From positions 1-64,000 of the forward strand of contig NZ_AMBZ01000006.1 of NCBI RefSeq assembly GCF_000293805.1: DNA of 64,000 bases, in the 5' to 3' direction. Source of the stretch: Paenibacillus alvei DSM 29 (lineage in GTDB: Bacteria > Bacillota > Bacilli > Paenibacillales > Paenibacillaceae). Position numbers and translations under genes: made by a program. The notes beneath the pieces are model-generated. The model had not been told where the DNA came from and searched no databases. It saw only the letters and a program-made list of their open reading frames with translations. Shown piece by piece: positions 63,949 through 64,000 of the stretch; the first letter of the stretch is position 1; every line of letters begins with the position of its first letter.

Positions 63949-64000
63949 TTACTTTTTGGTTCGGGGCTCCATCAGCTTCTCAGCTGTTACCGCAGGATCG
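63949..64000 (-). CDS. C-terminal end of an upstream gene (partial)
   Basis: The minus strand from 64000 reads an open frame DPAVTAEKLMEPRTKK to a TAA at 63951-63949. It enters from outside the window. It is too short to identify; it may be co-transcribed with ftsW/rodA. Confidence 0.35.
   Translation of the reverse strand, partial: DPAVTAEKLMEPRTKK

Overview
The window looks like a chromosomal segment of a spore-forming, Gram-positive Paenibacillus-like Firmicute. The basis is strong AGGAGG-type ribosome binding sites with frequent GTG/TTG starts, a SpoVB-like flippase, FtsW/RodA, collagen-like exosporium-type proteins, a YkoP-like protein, a cysteine-rich CWC protein, an EF-G-binding (FusB-like) protein and a PBP2-type transpeptidase with PASTA domains. 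The species cannot be fixed from sequence alone. No tRNA, rRNA, CRISPR array or intact prophage was seen.

Layout. 1-7.5 kb: a collagen-like protein running off the left edge; a fluoride riboswitch with its terminator controlling a fluoride-type CLC transporter; a complete IS3-family element (2709-3997) inserted in a terminator-like hairpin; a decayed bacteriocin-like gene with a probable small membrane immunity partner; a response-regulator remnant; an L,D-transpeptidase; and a short paralogue of the collagen-protein head domain. 7.7-24.3 kb: a cyclic-nucleotide phosphodiesterase/5'-nucleotidase, a secreted GATase-like protein, a MarR regulator with matching operators in front of itself and of a membrane-protein/NmrA operon, envelope genes (flippase, amidase-domain protein, YibQ-type deacetylase, PBP), an EF-G-binding protein, YkoP-like, DUF3626, CWC and DUF421 genes. 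24.4-36.7 kb: a DedA-type protein, a secreted DUF4367-like protein, a UvrA-like ABC protein divergent from a double-HTH MerR regulator, an ECF sigma factor, a short stand-alone SigA paralogue, an SDR/quinone-reductase pair facing an HxlR regulator, a lipoprotein, and kinase debris. 36.9-44.5 kb: a flavin monooxygenase and an SDR separated by TTGTTACA-type palindromes, a CDF metal exporter, an Lrp/LysE pair and an S9 peptidase. 44.6-54.6 kb: a DUF protein, then a carbohydrate-use locus made of an AraC-GH39 fusion, an MFS sugar transporter behind a cre site, and two GH3 glucosidases. 54.8-64 kb: a dienoyl-CoA-reductase-like SDR, a beta-helix protein, two GNATs, a SulP transporter, a serine-recombinase-like protein without its catalytic serine, another SDR, and RodA/FtsW.

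The glycoside locus is the clearest functional module: sensor/enzyme fusion, importer and two glucosidases, probably under CcpA control. A second theme is stress and detoxification: fluoride export, quinone reductase with HxlR, monooxygenase, UvrA-like protein with MerR, FusB-like protein, CDF exporter.

A strong caution concerns sequence quality. At least a dozen genes are interrupted by one-base indels, mostly the loss of one base in an A/T run, and the protein reads on in a neighbouring frame. That pattern fits sequencing or assembly error better than biological decay for most of them. Genes marked 'pseudogene' below should be read with this in mind.
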